From Rhodospirillaceae bacterium (GTDB taxonomy: Bacteria; Pseudomonadota; Alphaproteobacteria; Thalassobaculales; Thalassobaculaceae), in contig NZVJ01000031.1 in the NCBI GenBank assembly GCA_002701455.1, forward strand, positions 15,259-22,703: 7,445 bases of DNA, read 5' to 3'. The notes below the pieces were generated by a model, which searched no databases, was not told where the DNA came from, and saw only the letters and a list, made by a program, of their open reading frames with translations. Below are positions 1-6,665 of the stretch, one piece after another. The position numbers were made by a program, and so were the translations under genes. Each line of letters starts with the position of its first letter. Position 1 is the stretch's first letter.

Positions 1-863
1 TCAAATAGCTTTACCGCTTTTTCTCGCGGGATAATTTCGTCATTCTCGTGCCCCCAACCAAGCCTTAAAAGATAGTTACATACGGCTTCTGGCAAGTACC
101 CTTGATCTTTGTAGATATCAATACTAAGCGCACCGTGTCTTTTAGATAATTTTGTACCGTCTTGTCCGTGGATCAATGGGATGTGAGCAAATTTTGGGGT
201 TGCCCAATCCATCGCACTAAAAAGTTGCTGTTGTCGGAATGCATTATTTAAGTGATCGTCTCCACGGATAACATGAGAGATGCCCATATCGTGGTCATCA
301 ACTACAACCGAAAGCATGTATGTTGGTGTGCCATCAGCTCGTAAAATAATGAAGTCATCTAGCTGTTCATTTTTAATTTCTACCGAACCTTGCACAAGAT
401 CGTCTATCGTTGTCGCACCTTCTAACGGGCTCTTTATTCGTATCACGGGATCAATGTTTGATGGTCCTGAAGAAGGGTCTCGATCACGCCATCTGCGGTC
501 ATATAAGGCAGTTTTACCCTCTTTACGGGCTAGCGAACGCATTTCTTCCAGTTCTTCGGGCGAGCAATAGCACTTATAGGCTTTACCCTGTTCTAGGAGT
601 AACTTTGCAACTTGCTTATGTCTTTCCTGACGTGAGTGTTGGAATACCGGTTGATTATCTCCCGAAAGCTCCAACCAATTTAGCCCTTCAATTATTGCTT
701 CAACAGCAGGTTCCGTAGACCTCTTGCGATCGGTGTCTTCAATTCGCAAGAGATATTTCCCCCCATGTCGCTTTGCAAACAAGTAGTTGAATAAGGCAGT
801 TCTTGCGCCACCTATATGCAAGAATCCTGTCGGTGATGGAGCAAAGCGGGTTGTTATGGTCAT
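1..863 (-). CDS. gltX: Glutamyl-tRNA synthetase, N-terminal part (gene runs off the window)
   Basis: Cytoplasmic class I aminoacyl-tRNA synthetase that charges tRNA with glutamate. The 287 visible residues hold the whole Rossmann-type catalytic domain; about 180 residues of the C-terminal anticodon-binding part are missing, judged by a usual length near 470. Visible motifs are the HIGH-type signature HIGG (residues 16-19), RIEDTD (40-45), the conserved GDDHLNN stretch (201-207) and the KMSKS-type loop KLSKR (238-242). The zinc-binding pair C98-x-C100 is kept, but the second pair of the E. coli enzyme (C125, H127) is replaced by W125 and D127, so zinc binding is probably lost. The ATG is preceded by a good Shine-Dalgarno, AAGGAG, about 11 nt upstream. 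It lies downstream of lexA in the same direction. Alphaproteobacteria often carry two GltX paralogues, and I cannot say whether this one is the glutamate-specific or the tRNA-Gln-charging copy. Confidence 0.96.
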   Translation of the reverse strand, partial: MTITTRFAPSPTGFLHIGGARTALFNYLFAKRHGGKYLLRIEDTDRKRSTEPAVEAIIEGLNWLELSGDNQPVFQHSRQERHKQVAKLLLEQGKAYKCYCSPEELEEMRSLARKEGKTALYDRRWRDRDPSSGPSNIDPVIRIKSPLEGATTIDDLVQGSVEIKNEQLDDFIILRADGTPTYMLSVVVDDHDMGISHVIRGDDHLNNAFRQQQLFSAMDWATPKFAHIPLIHGQDGTKLSKRHGALSIDIYKDQGYLPEAVCNYLLRLGWGHENDEIIPREKAVKLF

Positions 864-962
864 ATTTGTAATCTCTCCTTCGATTGAACTTTTGCTCCAT
901 CCAACGTCTGTAACTTCGGAAAATGCCTTTAAATATGAATAAGTTTATTAGACCCATTATAG

Positions 963-991
963 TCTATATAAATCCAGTCACTATTTGTTAA
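963..991 (-). promoter_or_regulatory. Candidate gltX promoter
   Basis: On the minus strand TTAACA (986-991, five of six matches to the -35 consensus) is followed after 17 bp by TATAGA (963-968). A perfect TATAAT lies just downstream at 956-961 and could be an alternative -10, though no good -35 is spaced for it. The site is about 100 bp upstream of the gltX ATG, in the 255-bp lexA-gltX spacer. It rests on motif matching only. Confidence 0.4.
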
Positions 992-1118
992 CAGGAATTT
1001 TATTTAAAATGCAGAGCTGTTTGATCTATCCAGCAACCTAACCTCCGTGTCTACGGTCGTCGGATGATAATCGCGCTTTTGTCTACATTTAGCTGGTGGA
1101 TTTTTTATTTCATTTTGA

Positions 1119-1832
1119 TTAAATATATTTCCGTATAAGTCCAACCAGCTTTCCTTGCAGCTGAACTTGATCCGGGCCAAAAATTCTAGTCTCGTATTGA
1201 GAGTTCGCAGGCTCTAGTGCTATTGAATCATTTCTTTTTCTTAGCTTTTTAAGAGTTACTTCTTCATTTTCTATTAAGGCGACAACTATTGTGCCATTTT
1301 CAGCAGTTTCACATTTCTCAATAATAGCGGTATCGCCGTCAAATATTCCAGCTTCTACCATCGAATCTCCCTCTATCTCTAGGGCGTAATGGTCGCCTTG
1401 GCCAAGTATACTATTAGGAACCGCTACGTTTTGTGATGTATCCACTATTGCCTCAATAGGGTTGCCGGCTGCAATTTTTCCATAAAGTGGTAATATTGAG
1501 ATTTCGTTGTGTTTATTATCGTCAAGTCTAAGTGCCTGCGGAAAATTTCCGGGGATCACGTTTGGGGAAAAATGCCGTTGCGGTGAAGCTGTAGAAAAAT
1601 TTTCTACACCTGGATTTATTCTAGGTGTTTTTATTATCTCTATCGCCCTGGCTTTATTTGGTAGTCTTCTGATGAACCCTCGTTCCTCAAGAGCTGAAAT
1701 CAGCCTGTGAATGCCCGATTTAGATTTAAGGTTTAAGGCATCCTTCATTTCGTCAAAAGATGGCGCAATGTCACTAGCGCTAAGGTGTTTTTTTAGAAAA
1801 TTAAATAACTCTAGCTGTTTCCTGGTAAGCAT
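1119..1832 (-). CDS. lexA: LexA, SOS-response repressor and self-cleaving protease
   Basis: Transcriptional repressor of DNA-damage genes that cuts itself when RecA filaments form. The 237-residue protein has an N-terminal winged helix-turn-helix (1-67, opening MLTRKQ), a long polar linker (about 68-110) typical of alphaproteobacterial LexA, and a C-terminal S24 peptidase domain. The scissile Ala122-Gly123 bond sits in YGKIAAGNP; the catalytic dyad is Ser157 (in EGDSM) and Lys195 (in VTLKK). All key residues are present. The reading frame extends nine codons further to a TTG at 1859, but the ATG at 1832 is preferred: it gives the family's usual N-terminus and has AGAAGG 9 nt upstream. The gene has its own promoter and operator in the 121-nt gap after the hydrolase gene, so it is a separate autoregulated unit. 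Confidence 0.97.
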   Translation of the reverse strand: MLTRKQLELFNFLKKHLSASDIAPSFDEMKDALNLKSKSGIHRLISALEERGFIRRLPNKARAIEIIKTPRINPGVENFSTASPQRHFSPNVIPGNFPQALRLDDNKHNEISILPLYGKIAAGNPIEAIVDTSQNVAVPNSILGQGDHYALEIEGDSMVEAGIFDGDTAIIEKCETAENGTIVVALIENEEVTLKKLRKRNDSIALEPANSQYETRIFGPDQVQLQGKLVGLIRKYI

Positions 1833-1879
1833 GTAAAAGAACCTTCTAACAGAGAACAAAGCAGAAACAAATATATTTT

Positions 1880-1894
1880 GTTCTACTTTAGTTC
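1880..1894 (-). promoter_or_regulatory. LexA operator (SOS box) in the lexA promoter
   Basis: The plus strand reads GTTCTACTTTAGTTC, a perfect GTTC-N7-GTTC direct repeat, the known LexA-binding motif of Alphaproteobacteria (different from the palindromic CTGT-N8-ACAG of E. coli). It lies 47 bp upstream of the lexA ATG and covers the promoter spacer and the -10, so bound LexA would block RNA polymerase at its own gene. The AT-rich spacer is typical of functional sites. Confidence 0.88.
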
Positions 1895-1908
1895 TCTTAA
1901 TTTGTCAA
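1880..1908 (-). promoter_or_regulatory. lexA promoter
   Basis: On the minus strand a perfect -35 TTGACA (1903-1908) is followed by exactly 17 bp and TAGAAC (1880-1885, four of six matches to TATAAT). The last four bases of this -10 are one half of the LexA operator. Transcription should start around 1872-1874, giving a leader of about 40 nt that contains the AGAAGG ribosome binding site. Confidence 0.75.
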
Positions 1909-1953
1909 TAATTCCTCTTTACGCGATAACACCTTTGAACGTTCCAGATATTT

Positions 1954-3000
1954 TTATAAATCCAGTCTGTAGAAATTCTTTGCTGTATCGTGAAATAGAT
2001 ATCGTTTATCATCTTTCGTTGCATGCGATACTAATCTTTTAAATGTATTCCAATATACTGCGTAAGTCGAAGTCACTTTATCTACAGGGAAATTACTTTC
2101 AAACATGCATCTGTCTGGACCAAAAGCTTCTATTGTCGTTTCGAAAAACGGACGCCATTCGTTGGCAAGTTCGTTGGAGTTCGGGGGTATTTGCCTATTT
2201 TCAAATTGATAGCCATTTAAAACCATCCCCAATCCACCTAATTTTACGTAGACATTTGCTCGCTTTGATAGATTTAAAATAGATTTCTTCCAATTTGCAA
2301 AAACTTCAGCCCTTTTGTTCTCGTAAGGACCAATCCCAATTGGACCTCCAAAATGGTTGAGTACTATATTTTGGTCCGGAAAGGCATCTGCAAGCATACT
2401 TACTTCGTCTATCTGGGTGTGGTAGAGCCAAGCTTCAAAAGAAAGGCTGTAGTCAGCCAATTTTGCAAACCCTTCGCGAAATTTGTGAGTGCTATATAAT
2501 CCAGGAGGCGGATTAGTATGGCTATTGTTTATAACATCGCTTTTATCGAAGCCAGCGCCATATCGAATGCCTTTAAATTTACCGCCTCCCGCGTTGATCT
2601 GAGCTTCTAAAACTTCTATCACTGAAGCCCCTAATGTCAAATCAGCAAAACCAACAATCCCGGCACAAATTTTGGTTTTTCCATAATTTCCGCTTGCTGC
2701 CATTGCGGCTATTCCGTTAACGAATTCCGTTTCGCCGATTGGACGCATTTGAGGTGGTCCCTCATATCGGTACATCGCAGCGCATTCAAGAAATACGGTA
2801 GCCACGACGTTATGGCCTGATCCAAGATCTTCTATTAATTCATCGAGCAAGTACCTATTCCCCCTCATATCCCAAAGGTGGTGATGAGGGTCAATAATTG
2901 GTAATTCTGGCTCTATTATTTTTTCTTTTAGTTGAGATAACCATTCTGGTTTAGGTGAAGGTATGCGTGTTTCCAGTAAAGCTGCTCCAGCGTTTGGCAT
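1954..3000 (-). CDS. Predicted TIM-barrel metal-dependent hydrolase (amidohydrolase-2 / COG3618 type)
   Basis: A 348-residue cytoplasmic protein with no signal peptide or membrane segment. The metal-site signature DPHHHLWD (37-44; H39-x-H41) at the first barrel strand, KGIRYG (143-148), YHTQ (H194), LNHFGG (H216) and ESNFPVDK (301-308) place it with COG3618, the family of lactonase-like enzymes such as 2-pyrone-4,6-dicarboxylate lactonase and L-fuconolactonase. The substrate cannot be read from the sequence. The final-strand motif reads SNFP, where the lactonases I recall have an Asp (SDWP-like); Asn303 stands there instead, with Asp307 four residues on. The ATG has GGGAG 6 nt upstream. The gene lies 105 nt after moeA and 121 nt before lexA, a place where these two are usually adjacent, so it is probably an insertion into a conserved cluster and may be co-transcribed from moeA. 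I see no clear promoter of its own. Confidence 0.88.
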   Translation of the reverse strand: MPNAGAALLETRIPSPKPEWLSQLKEKIIEPELPIIDPHHHLWDMRGNRYLLDELIEDLGSGHNVVATVFLECAAMYRYEGPPQMRPIGETEFVNGIAAMAASGNYGKTKICAGIVGFADLTLGASVIEVLEAQINAGGGKFKGIRYGAGFDKSDVINNSHTNPPPGLYSTHKFREGFAKLADYSLSFEAWLYHTQIDEVSMLADAFPDQNIVLNHFGGPIGIGPYENKRAEVFANWKKSILNLSKRANVYVKLGGLGMVLNGYQFENRQIPPNSNELANEWRPFFETTIEAFGPDRCMFESNFPVDKVTSTYAVYWNTFKRLVSHATKDDKRYLFHDTAKNFYRLDL

Positions 3001-3105
3001 CGAAAACTCCCGTTTGTTAGAATAGATATACTGTTACTTTCTTCTGTAGGGCTCTCATGCTAGGCCTTACGGAATTATTCACCACTCTAAGAAAATAAGA
3101 ATTGT

Positions 3106-4350
3106 TTAAAAACACGTATCAAGTTTAATAATTTTTACTGTATCGCCTTTTTTTCTTTTTTTATCGAACGGTTCTCGAACAATTAAACAATTTGCCTTCG
3201 CAAGGTTAGCCATCATGGAACTGTCTTGTAATGGGAATGGCTCAACGATTTTTTCTCCTTTTTTTGTATCGAAATAGTAGGCTCTTAGGTAATCCTGTCT
3301 CTCATCATTTTTATGTAGATCTTTTGATAGAGAGGCAAAAACAGTTTCCTGTTTGTGTTCCAAACCTAACATGGTTTCAATCGCAGGTTTGAGAAAAATT
3401 AGACCACAAATCATTGTTGAGACAGGGTTTCCTGGTAGGCCTATAAACGGTTTCTGTTGCAACTCTCCAAAAATAAGTGGTTTACCTGGTCGCATGGCTA
3501 TTTTCCAAAAATTTAAGTTTAGGCCTTGTTTGCCAAATTTGTCAGTGCTGAGAGCTTTCTGAATTAAGTCATGCTCTCCAACAGAGGCTCCGCCAGTTGT
3601 CACTAAAAGATCGGATCCATATGCCTCCCTGGCTAATGCCCCAATAGTGTCGGTATTATCTGGTGCTATACCAAGTATCTGCACGTCCGCACCTAGGGCA
3701 GTCATAAATGCATGCAGCATATAGCTATTCGAGCTTACTATTTGGTTTTTTGAAGCGCTCTCGCCAGGCCGGACTATTTCATCGCCAGTCGCAAGTATTG
3801 CTATACGGGGCCGGCGCCTTACCAATATCCATGGTACGTTCATTGAGGCAGCTAGGCCTATATCTCGCGATGTAAGTCGTTTGTTTTTTGGAATTCCAAT
3901 CTCACCATTCTTAAAGTCTAAACCAGATCTTCTTATGTAAACCCCTTTCTTCGCACCTTTTACAATAGTGATTTCTGAACCATCAGTTTCTGAAGAGGCT
4001 ATAACATCTTCCTGAATGACGATAGTATCCGCCCCTTTGGGAACAGGTGCGCCAGTAAAAATTCGGACCGCTTCACCATTTTTTAGCTTTTTTGTGTATT
4101 CGCGGCCCGCCGGAACGCTGGCTACACGAATAAGTTTGCTAGGAACATTAGTTACGTCCTCGCTTTTAACCGCATATCCATCCATGGATGATACCGCGAC
4201 AGGAGGCTGACTGCGCCTTGCTTTCACATCTTCAGCAGTAACTCTATCTAGCGCAGAAGTAAGCGAAACTTCTTCTGTTGAGACAGTCGAAATGTCTTTG
4301 ATTATCCGTTGTAACGCGTCTTTTACAGATAAGAAGGATCTATTGTTCAC
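3106..4350 (-). CDS. moeA: Molybdopterin molybdenumtransferase MoeA
   Basis: Catalyses the last step of molybdenum cofactor synthesis: insertion of molybdate into adenylylated molybdopterin. From the chosen start the protein has 414 residues, close to the usual 400-411. Motifs in order: PVAVSSMDGYAV (50-61, with the conserved Asp57), FTGAPVPKGAD (98-108), ATGDE (187-191), TTGGASVGEHD (251-261) of the MoCF-binding domain, MRPGKP (286-291), GLPGNPVS (304-311), then the C-terminal beta-barrel domain. The frame is open up to a TTG at 4374, but I prefer the GTG at 4350: it gives the normal N-terminus, has AGGG 7 nt upstream, and overlaps the end of moaC by only 11 nt, as in translationally coupled genes. 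A GTG at 4371 is also possible. The 3' end holds two runs of seven A separated by one G (Lys/Arg-rich KKRKKG) and a LexA-box-like sequence. Confidence 0.95.
   Translation of the reverse strand: MNNRSFLSVKDALQRIIKDISTVSTEEVSLTSALDRVTAEDVKARRSQPPVAVSSMDGYAVKSEDVTNVPSKLIRVASVPAGREYTKKLKNGEAVRIFTGAPVPKGADTIVIQEDVIASSETDGSEITIVKGAKKGVYIRRSGLDFKNGEIGIPKNKRLTSRDIGLAASMNVPWILVRRRPRIAILATGDEIVRPGESASKNQIVSSNSYMLHAFMTALGADVQILGIAPDNTDTIGALAREAYGSDLLVTTGGASVGEHDLIQKALSTDKFGKQGLNLNFWKIAMRPGKPLIFGELQQKPFIGLPGNPVSTMICGLIFLKPAIETMLGLEHKQETVFASLSKDLHKNDERQDYLRAYYFDTKKGEKIVEPFPLQDSSMMANLAKANCLIVREPFDKKRKKGDTVKIIKLDTCF
3166..3180. promoter_or_regulatory. Possible LexA box inside the 3' end of moeA
   Basis: The plus strand reads GAACGGTTCTCGAAC, a perfect GAAC-N7-GAAC match to the same direct-repeat motif as the lexA operator. 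It lies within moeA codons, 165 nt upstream of the hydrolase ATG. Its spacer is more GC-rich than that of the lexA site and no good promoter is seen over it. By my estimate about 0.2 matches of this looseness are expected by chance in a window this long, so it may be accidental. Confidence 0.25.
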
Positions 4351-4816
4351 GCCACTGCCCTGATTTTCCACCAACTTTTTCCAAGAGCCGTATATTAGTT
4401 ATTTTAATACCTCTATCTACCGCCTTACACATGTCATAGATAGTAAGAGCTGCTACGCTAACCGCTGTCAAAGCCTCCATCTCTACACCTGTTCTGCCAT
4501 TAATTTTGCACCTCGAAGTTATTTCGATGATATTCTGTTTCTCATCACATCTTAAATCTATTTCAGCAGAGGAGAGAGCTAAAGGGTGGCACAGAGGAAT
4601 AAGGTCGGGAGTTTTTTTTGCCCCTAGAATACCGGCAAGTCTAGCTACAGATAAAACGTCGCCCTTTTTTATATTTCCTTTCAAAATTAACGCCATTGTT
4701 TCTGCCCGCACCAATACGTCGCATGAGGCAACGGCGACCCGCTCGGTTATTTCCTTTTTGGAAATATCAACCATTATTGCGTTTCCATCTTGATCAAAAT
4801 GATTAAAGTTAGACAT
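4340..4816 (-). CDS. moaC: Cyclic pyranopterin monophosphate synthase MoaC
   Basis: With MoaA it converts GTP to cyclic pyranopterin monophosphate, the first stage of molybdenum cofactor synthesis; MoaC does the second half, on 3',8-cyclo-7,8-dihydro-GTP. The 158-residue length is typical. The active-site residues fall at the E. coli numbers: Lys51, His77 in LCHPL (75-79), Glu112 and Glu114 in GVEMEAL, and Asp128 and Lys131 in YDMCKAVDRG. The frame extends to a TTG at 4828, but the ATG at 4816 gives the family N-terminus (MSNFNHFD followed by MVDIS). The start is 16 nt after the trpC stop, and the end overlaps the moeA start, so both cofactor genes are probably translated from the trp transcript. 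moaA is not in the window. Confidence 0.97.
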   Translation of the reverse strand: MSNFNHFDQDGNAIMVDISKKEITERVAVASCDVLVRAETMALILKGNIKKGDVLSVARLAGILGAKKTPDLIPLCHPLALSSAEIDLRCDEKQNIIEITSRCKINGRTGVEMEALTAVSVAALTIYDMCKAVDRGIKITNIRLLEKVGGKSGQWREQ

Positions 4817-4832
4817 CTTTTTTCTCAATATC

Positions 4833-5627
4833 TCAAATTACTTCCGATAAAAGCGCTCTAGTTGTGTTTTCTACATCGGTCTGTATCATTATTGATTCTC
4901 CGATTAAAAAACATCTCGCACCAACTCGTGCCATTCTGGATAAATCCATATTTGTGCGTAAGCCACTTTCTGACACAAGGACTTTTTCTGAAGGCGCAAT
5001 AGAAGCGAGCCTTTCCGTCATGCCTAAATCAGTTACCATTGTTTTCAGATTGCGATTATTTACACCGAGAAGTGCCGTTTTGAGCTTCAAAGCCCGATTA
5101 AGTTCAACTTCGTCGTGGACTTCAACCAGCACATCCATTCCTAACTCTATAGCGCAATCTTCTAAAATTTTAGCTAAACTATCTTCTAGTGCTGCCATTA
5201 TAAGCAGTATGCAATCTGCACCCAGTGCCCGGGACTCAATTACTTGGTAGGTGTCTAACATAAAGTCTTTCCTCAGGACCGGGAGAGTGGTTGCCTCTCT
5301 GGCTTGAACTAGAAAATTATCGTTGCCTTGGAAGTATGGAATATCCGTTAGAACCGAAAGGCAAGCAGCACCGCCTCTTTCGTAGGCTATTGCTAACTCT
5401 GTTGGATTGAATTCTTGCCTAATTAAGCCCTTGCTCGGCGAAGCTTTTTTTAGTTCGCCTATAAGCCCGTAGCCATTTTTACTTTTTTCTTGCAACGCTT
5501 CCAAGAAACCCCTTGGTTTGGTCGCTTTTTTAGCTTCGAGTAATAATTGGTTCTCCGGTTTTTGGCGTTTGCGTTTTTCTATGTGCACTAATTTTTGTTC
5601 GCAGATTTCTAGTAAAACGTTTTTCAT
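4833..5627 (-). CDS. trpC: Indole-3-glycerol-phosphate synthase
   Basis: Closes the indole ring: converts 1-(2-carboxyphenylamino)-1-deoxyribulose 5-phosphate to indole-3-glycerol phosphate in tryptophan synthesis. The 264 residues form a single beta/alpha barrel with no fused TrpF domain, unlike the E. coli protein. Motifs: GELKKASPSKG (57-67, with catalytic Glu58 and Lys60), LRKDF (118-122, the general-acid Lys120), LVEVHDE (167-173), VNNRNL (189-194), VSESG (218-222) and IGES (242-245). The ATG start is 6 nt after the trpD stop with only a weak Shine-Dalgarno, which suggests translation coupled to trpD. moaC follows after 16 nt. Confidence 0.97.
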   Translation of the reverse strand: MKNVLLEICEQKLVHIEKRKRQKPENQLLLEAKKATKPRGFLEALQEKSKNGYGLIGELKKASPSKGLIRQEFNPTELAIAYERGGAACLSVLTDIPYFQGNDNFLVQAREATTLPVLRKDFMLDTYQVIESRALGADCILLIMAALEDSLAKILEDCAIELGMDVLVEVHDEVELNRALKLKTALLGVNNRNLKTMVTDLGMTERLASIAPSEKVLVSESGLRTNMDLSRMARVGARCFLIGESIMIQTDVENTTRALLSEVI

Positions 5628-5633
5628 ACTTTT

Positions 5634-6665
5634 CTAGCCATTTTGCGCAGTAATTGAGACTAATTGATCTAATTTTTGTTTGGCTTGGCCGTTATCGATC
5701 ATATCTGCGGCTAACCTTGCACCTTCTTTAAGAGTGCTAACTTTACCCGAAATGATTAAAGCGGCTGCAGAATTAAAAACGACAATATCACGGTATGCAC
5801 CTTTTTCGCCCTTCAGAAGATTGAGTAAAGCTTCAGCATTTTGTTTTGGAAGGCCGCCCTTAAGGTCCTTTGGTTGTGCCAATTCTATGGCAGCATCGTC
5901 TGGATGAATCGTGAAAGTGGTGATATCCCCTTTATCTAGAGCGGCAACTTTCGTAATGCCAGTAGTCGTAATCTCATCCAGTCCGTCAGAGCCATGAACT
6001 ACCCATGCTCTTTCAGAGCCCAAACTTTTTAATACCCGTGCCATTGGTTCAACCCAAGATTCGGAAAAGACACCGACCAACTGCTTTGTTACTAATGCAG
6101 GATTAGCCAGGGGACCTAAAATATTAAAGATTGTTCGAGTTCCAAGTTCGCTTCTACTTGCCGCAACATGGCGCATCGCCATGTGATGTCGTGGCGCCAT
6201 TAGAAAGCAGATGCCAATTTCATCCATAGCTTTTTGAACCACCGATATGTCGCAATCCAGATTAACACCAAGTTGGCTTAAAACATCTGCGGCTCCCGTC
6301 TTAGATGAAAGGGCTTTATTGCCATGTTTAGCAACGGGAACACCGGCGGCACTAACAATAAAACTACTTGCAGTGCTTATATTAAAAGTGCCTGATGCAT
6401 CTCCGCCGGTACCAACAGTATCTATAGCACCGAGTGGTGCAGTTATCTTGACCACTTTCTCCCGCATAGAAAGCGCCGCACCTGTGATTTCCTCCGTTGT
6501 CTCACCTCGTACTCTCATGGCCATCAAAAACCCCCCTATTTGCGAGGGGGTAGCATTGCCCGTCATGATTATATCAAATGCTTCTTTAGACTGTTCTTCA
6601 GTTAACGAGCAGCCGTCTGAAACAATTTTAATTAGTGGCTTTAGATCCAAGTTTTCCTTGCTCAT
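5634..6665 (-). CDS. trpD: Anthranilate phosphoribosyltransferase
   Basis: Transfers phosphoribose from PRPP to anthranilate, the second step from chorismate to tryptophan. The 343 residues match the usual length of the stand-alone enzyme (no fused TrpG domain). The helical N-terminal domain holds TPSQIGGFLMAMR (39-51). The PRPP and metal site is seen as DTVGTGGD (82-89), NISTAS (95-100) and KHGNKALSSKTGAADV (113-128); FLMAPRHH (154-161), RTIFNILGPLANP (177-189) and DGLDE (227-231) complete the signature. The ATG shares one base with the trpG stop (TAATG), a classic coupling arrangement, with GAGAG about 7 nt upstream. A terminator-like hairpin is written into codons 37-47. Confidence 0.97.
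   Translation of the reverse strand: MSKENLDLKPLIKIVSDGCSLTEEQSKEAFDIIMTGNATPSQIGGFLMAMRVRGETTEEITGAALSMREKVVKITAPLGAIDTVGTGGDASGTFNISTASSFIVSAAGVPVAKHGNKALSSKTGAADVLSQLGVNLDCDISVVQKAMDEIGICFLMAPRHHMAMRHVAASRSELGTRTIFNILGPLANPALVTKQLVGVFSESWVEPMARVLKSLGSERAWVVHGSDGLDEITTTGITKVAALDKGDITTFTIHPDDAAIELAQPKDLKGGLPKQNAEALLNLLKGEKGAYRDIVVFNSAAALIISGKVSTLKEGARLAADMIDNGQAKQKLDQLVSITAQNG
6526..6550 (-). terminator. Intrinsic-terminator-like hairpin inside trpD
   Basis: On the coding (minus) strand a 6-bp stem CCCCCT / AGGGGG (6545-6550 with 6532-6537) closes a 7-nt loop and is followed at once by GTTTTTG. This has the form of a Rho-independent terminator, about 115-140 nt into trpD. It encodes the conserved TPSQIGGFL stretch, so the match may be a by-product of coding, but it needs GGG GGG glycine and CCC proline codons in an otherwise AT-rich gene. 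Translating ribosomes would normally keep it unfolded. Confidence 0.3.

Noticed and set aside
739..957. 72-codon minus-strand frame across the gltX start
   Set aside because: It overlaps the clear gltX N-terminus in another frame, and its own sequence is non-descript; it arises from the gltX leader.
1021..1100. Possible tRNA or tRNA remnant in the GC-richer patch between lexA and gltX
   Set aside because: No T-loop GTTC-type motif, no anticodon stem and no acceptor pairing can be drawn.
1839..1857. GAAC-N11-GAAC just upstream of the lexA start, a possible second operator
   Set aside because: The spacing is 11 instead of 7, so the half-sites are 15 bp apart rather than 11; one half overlaps the ribosome binding site region by chance.
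1937..1944. Palindrome GAACGTTC upstream of the lexA -35, resembling part of a Gram-positive LexA site
   Set aside because: Wrong architecture for this LexA type, only 8 bp, and no correctly spaced partner half-site.
967..1967. The 13-mer tataaatccagtc occurs twice in the same direction (967-979 and 1955-1967), flanking lexA
   Set aside because: One exact 13-base repeat is about what chance gives in 7.4 kb of AT-rich DNA; one copy is the coding end of the hydrolase gene and there are no other mobile-element marks.
3132..3165. Two runs of seven A in the 3' end of moeA as a frameshift or slippage site
   Set aside because: They encode a plausible Lys-rich segment in the zero frame, and no downstream structure or alternative product is seen.
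4340..4374. moeA start at the TTG at 4374, giving a 35-nt overlap with moaC
   Set aside because: The GTG at 4350 gives the usual MoeA length and has a better-placed AGGG; the longer form is not excluded.
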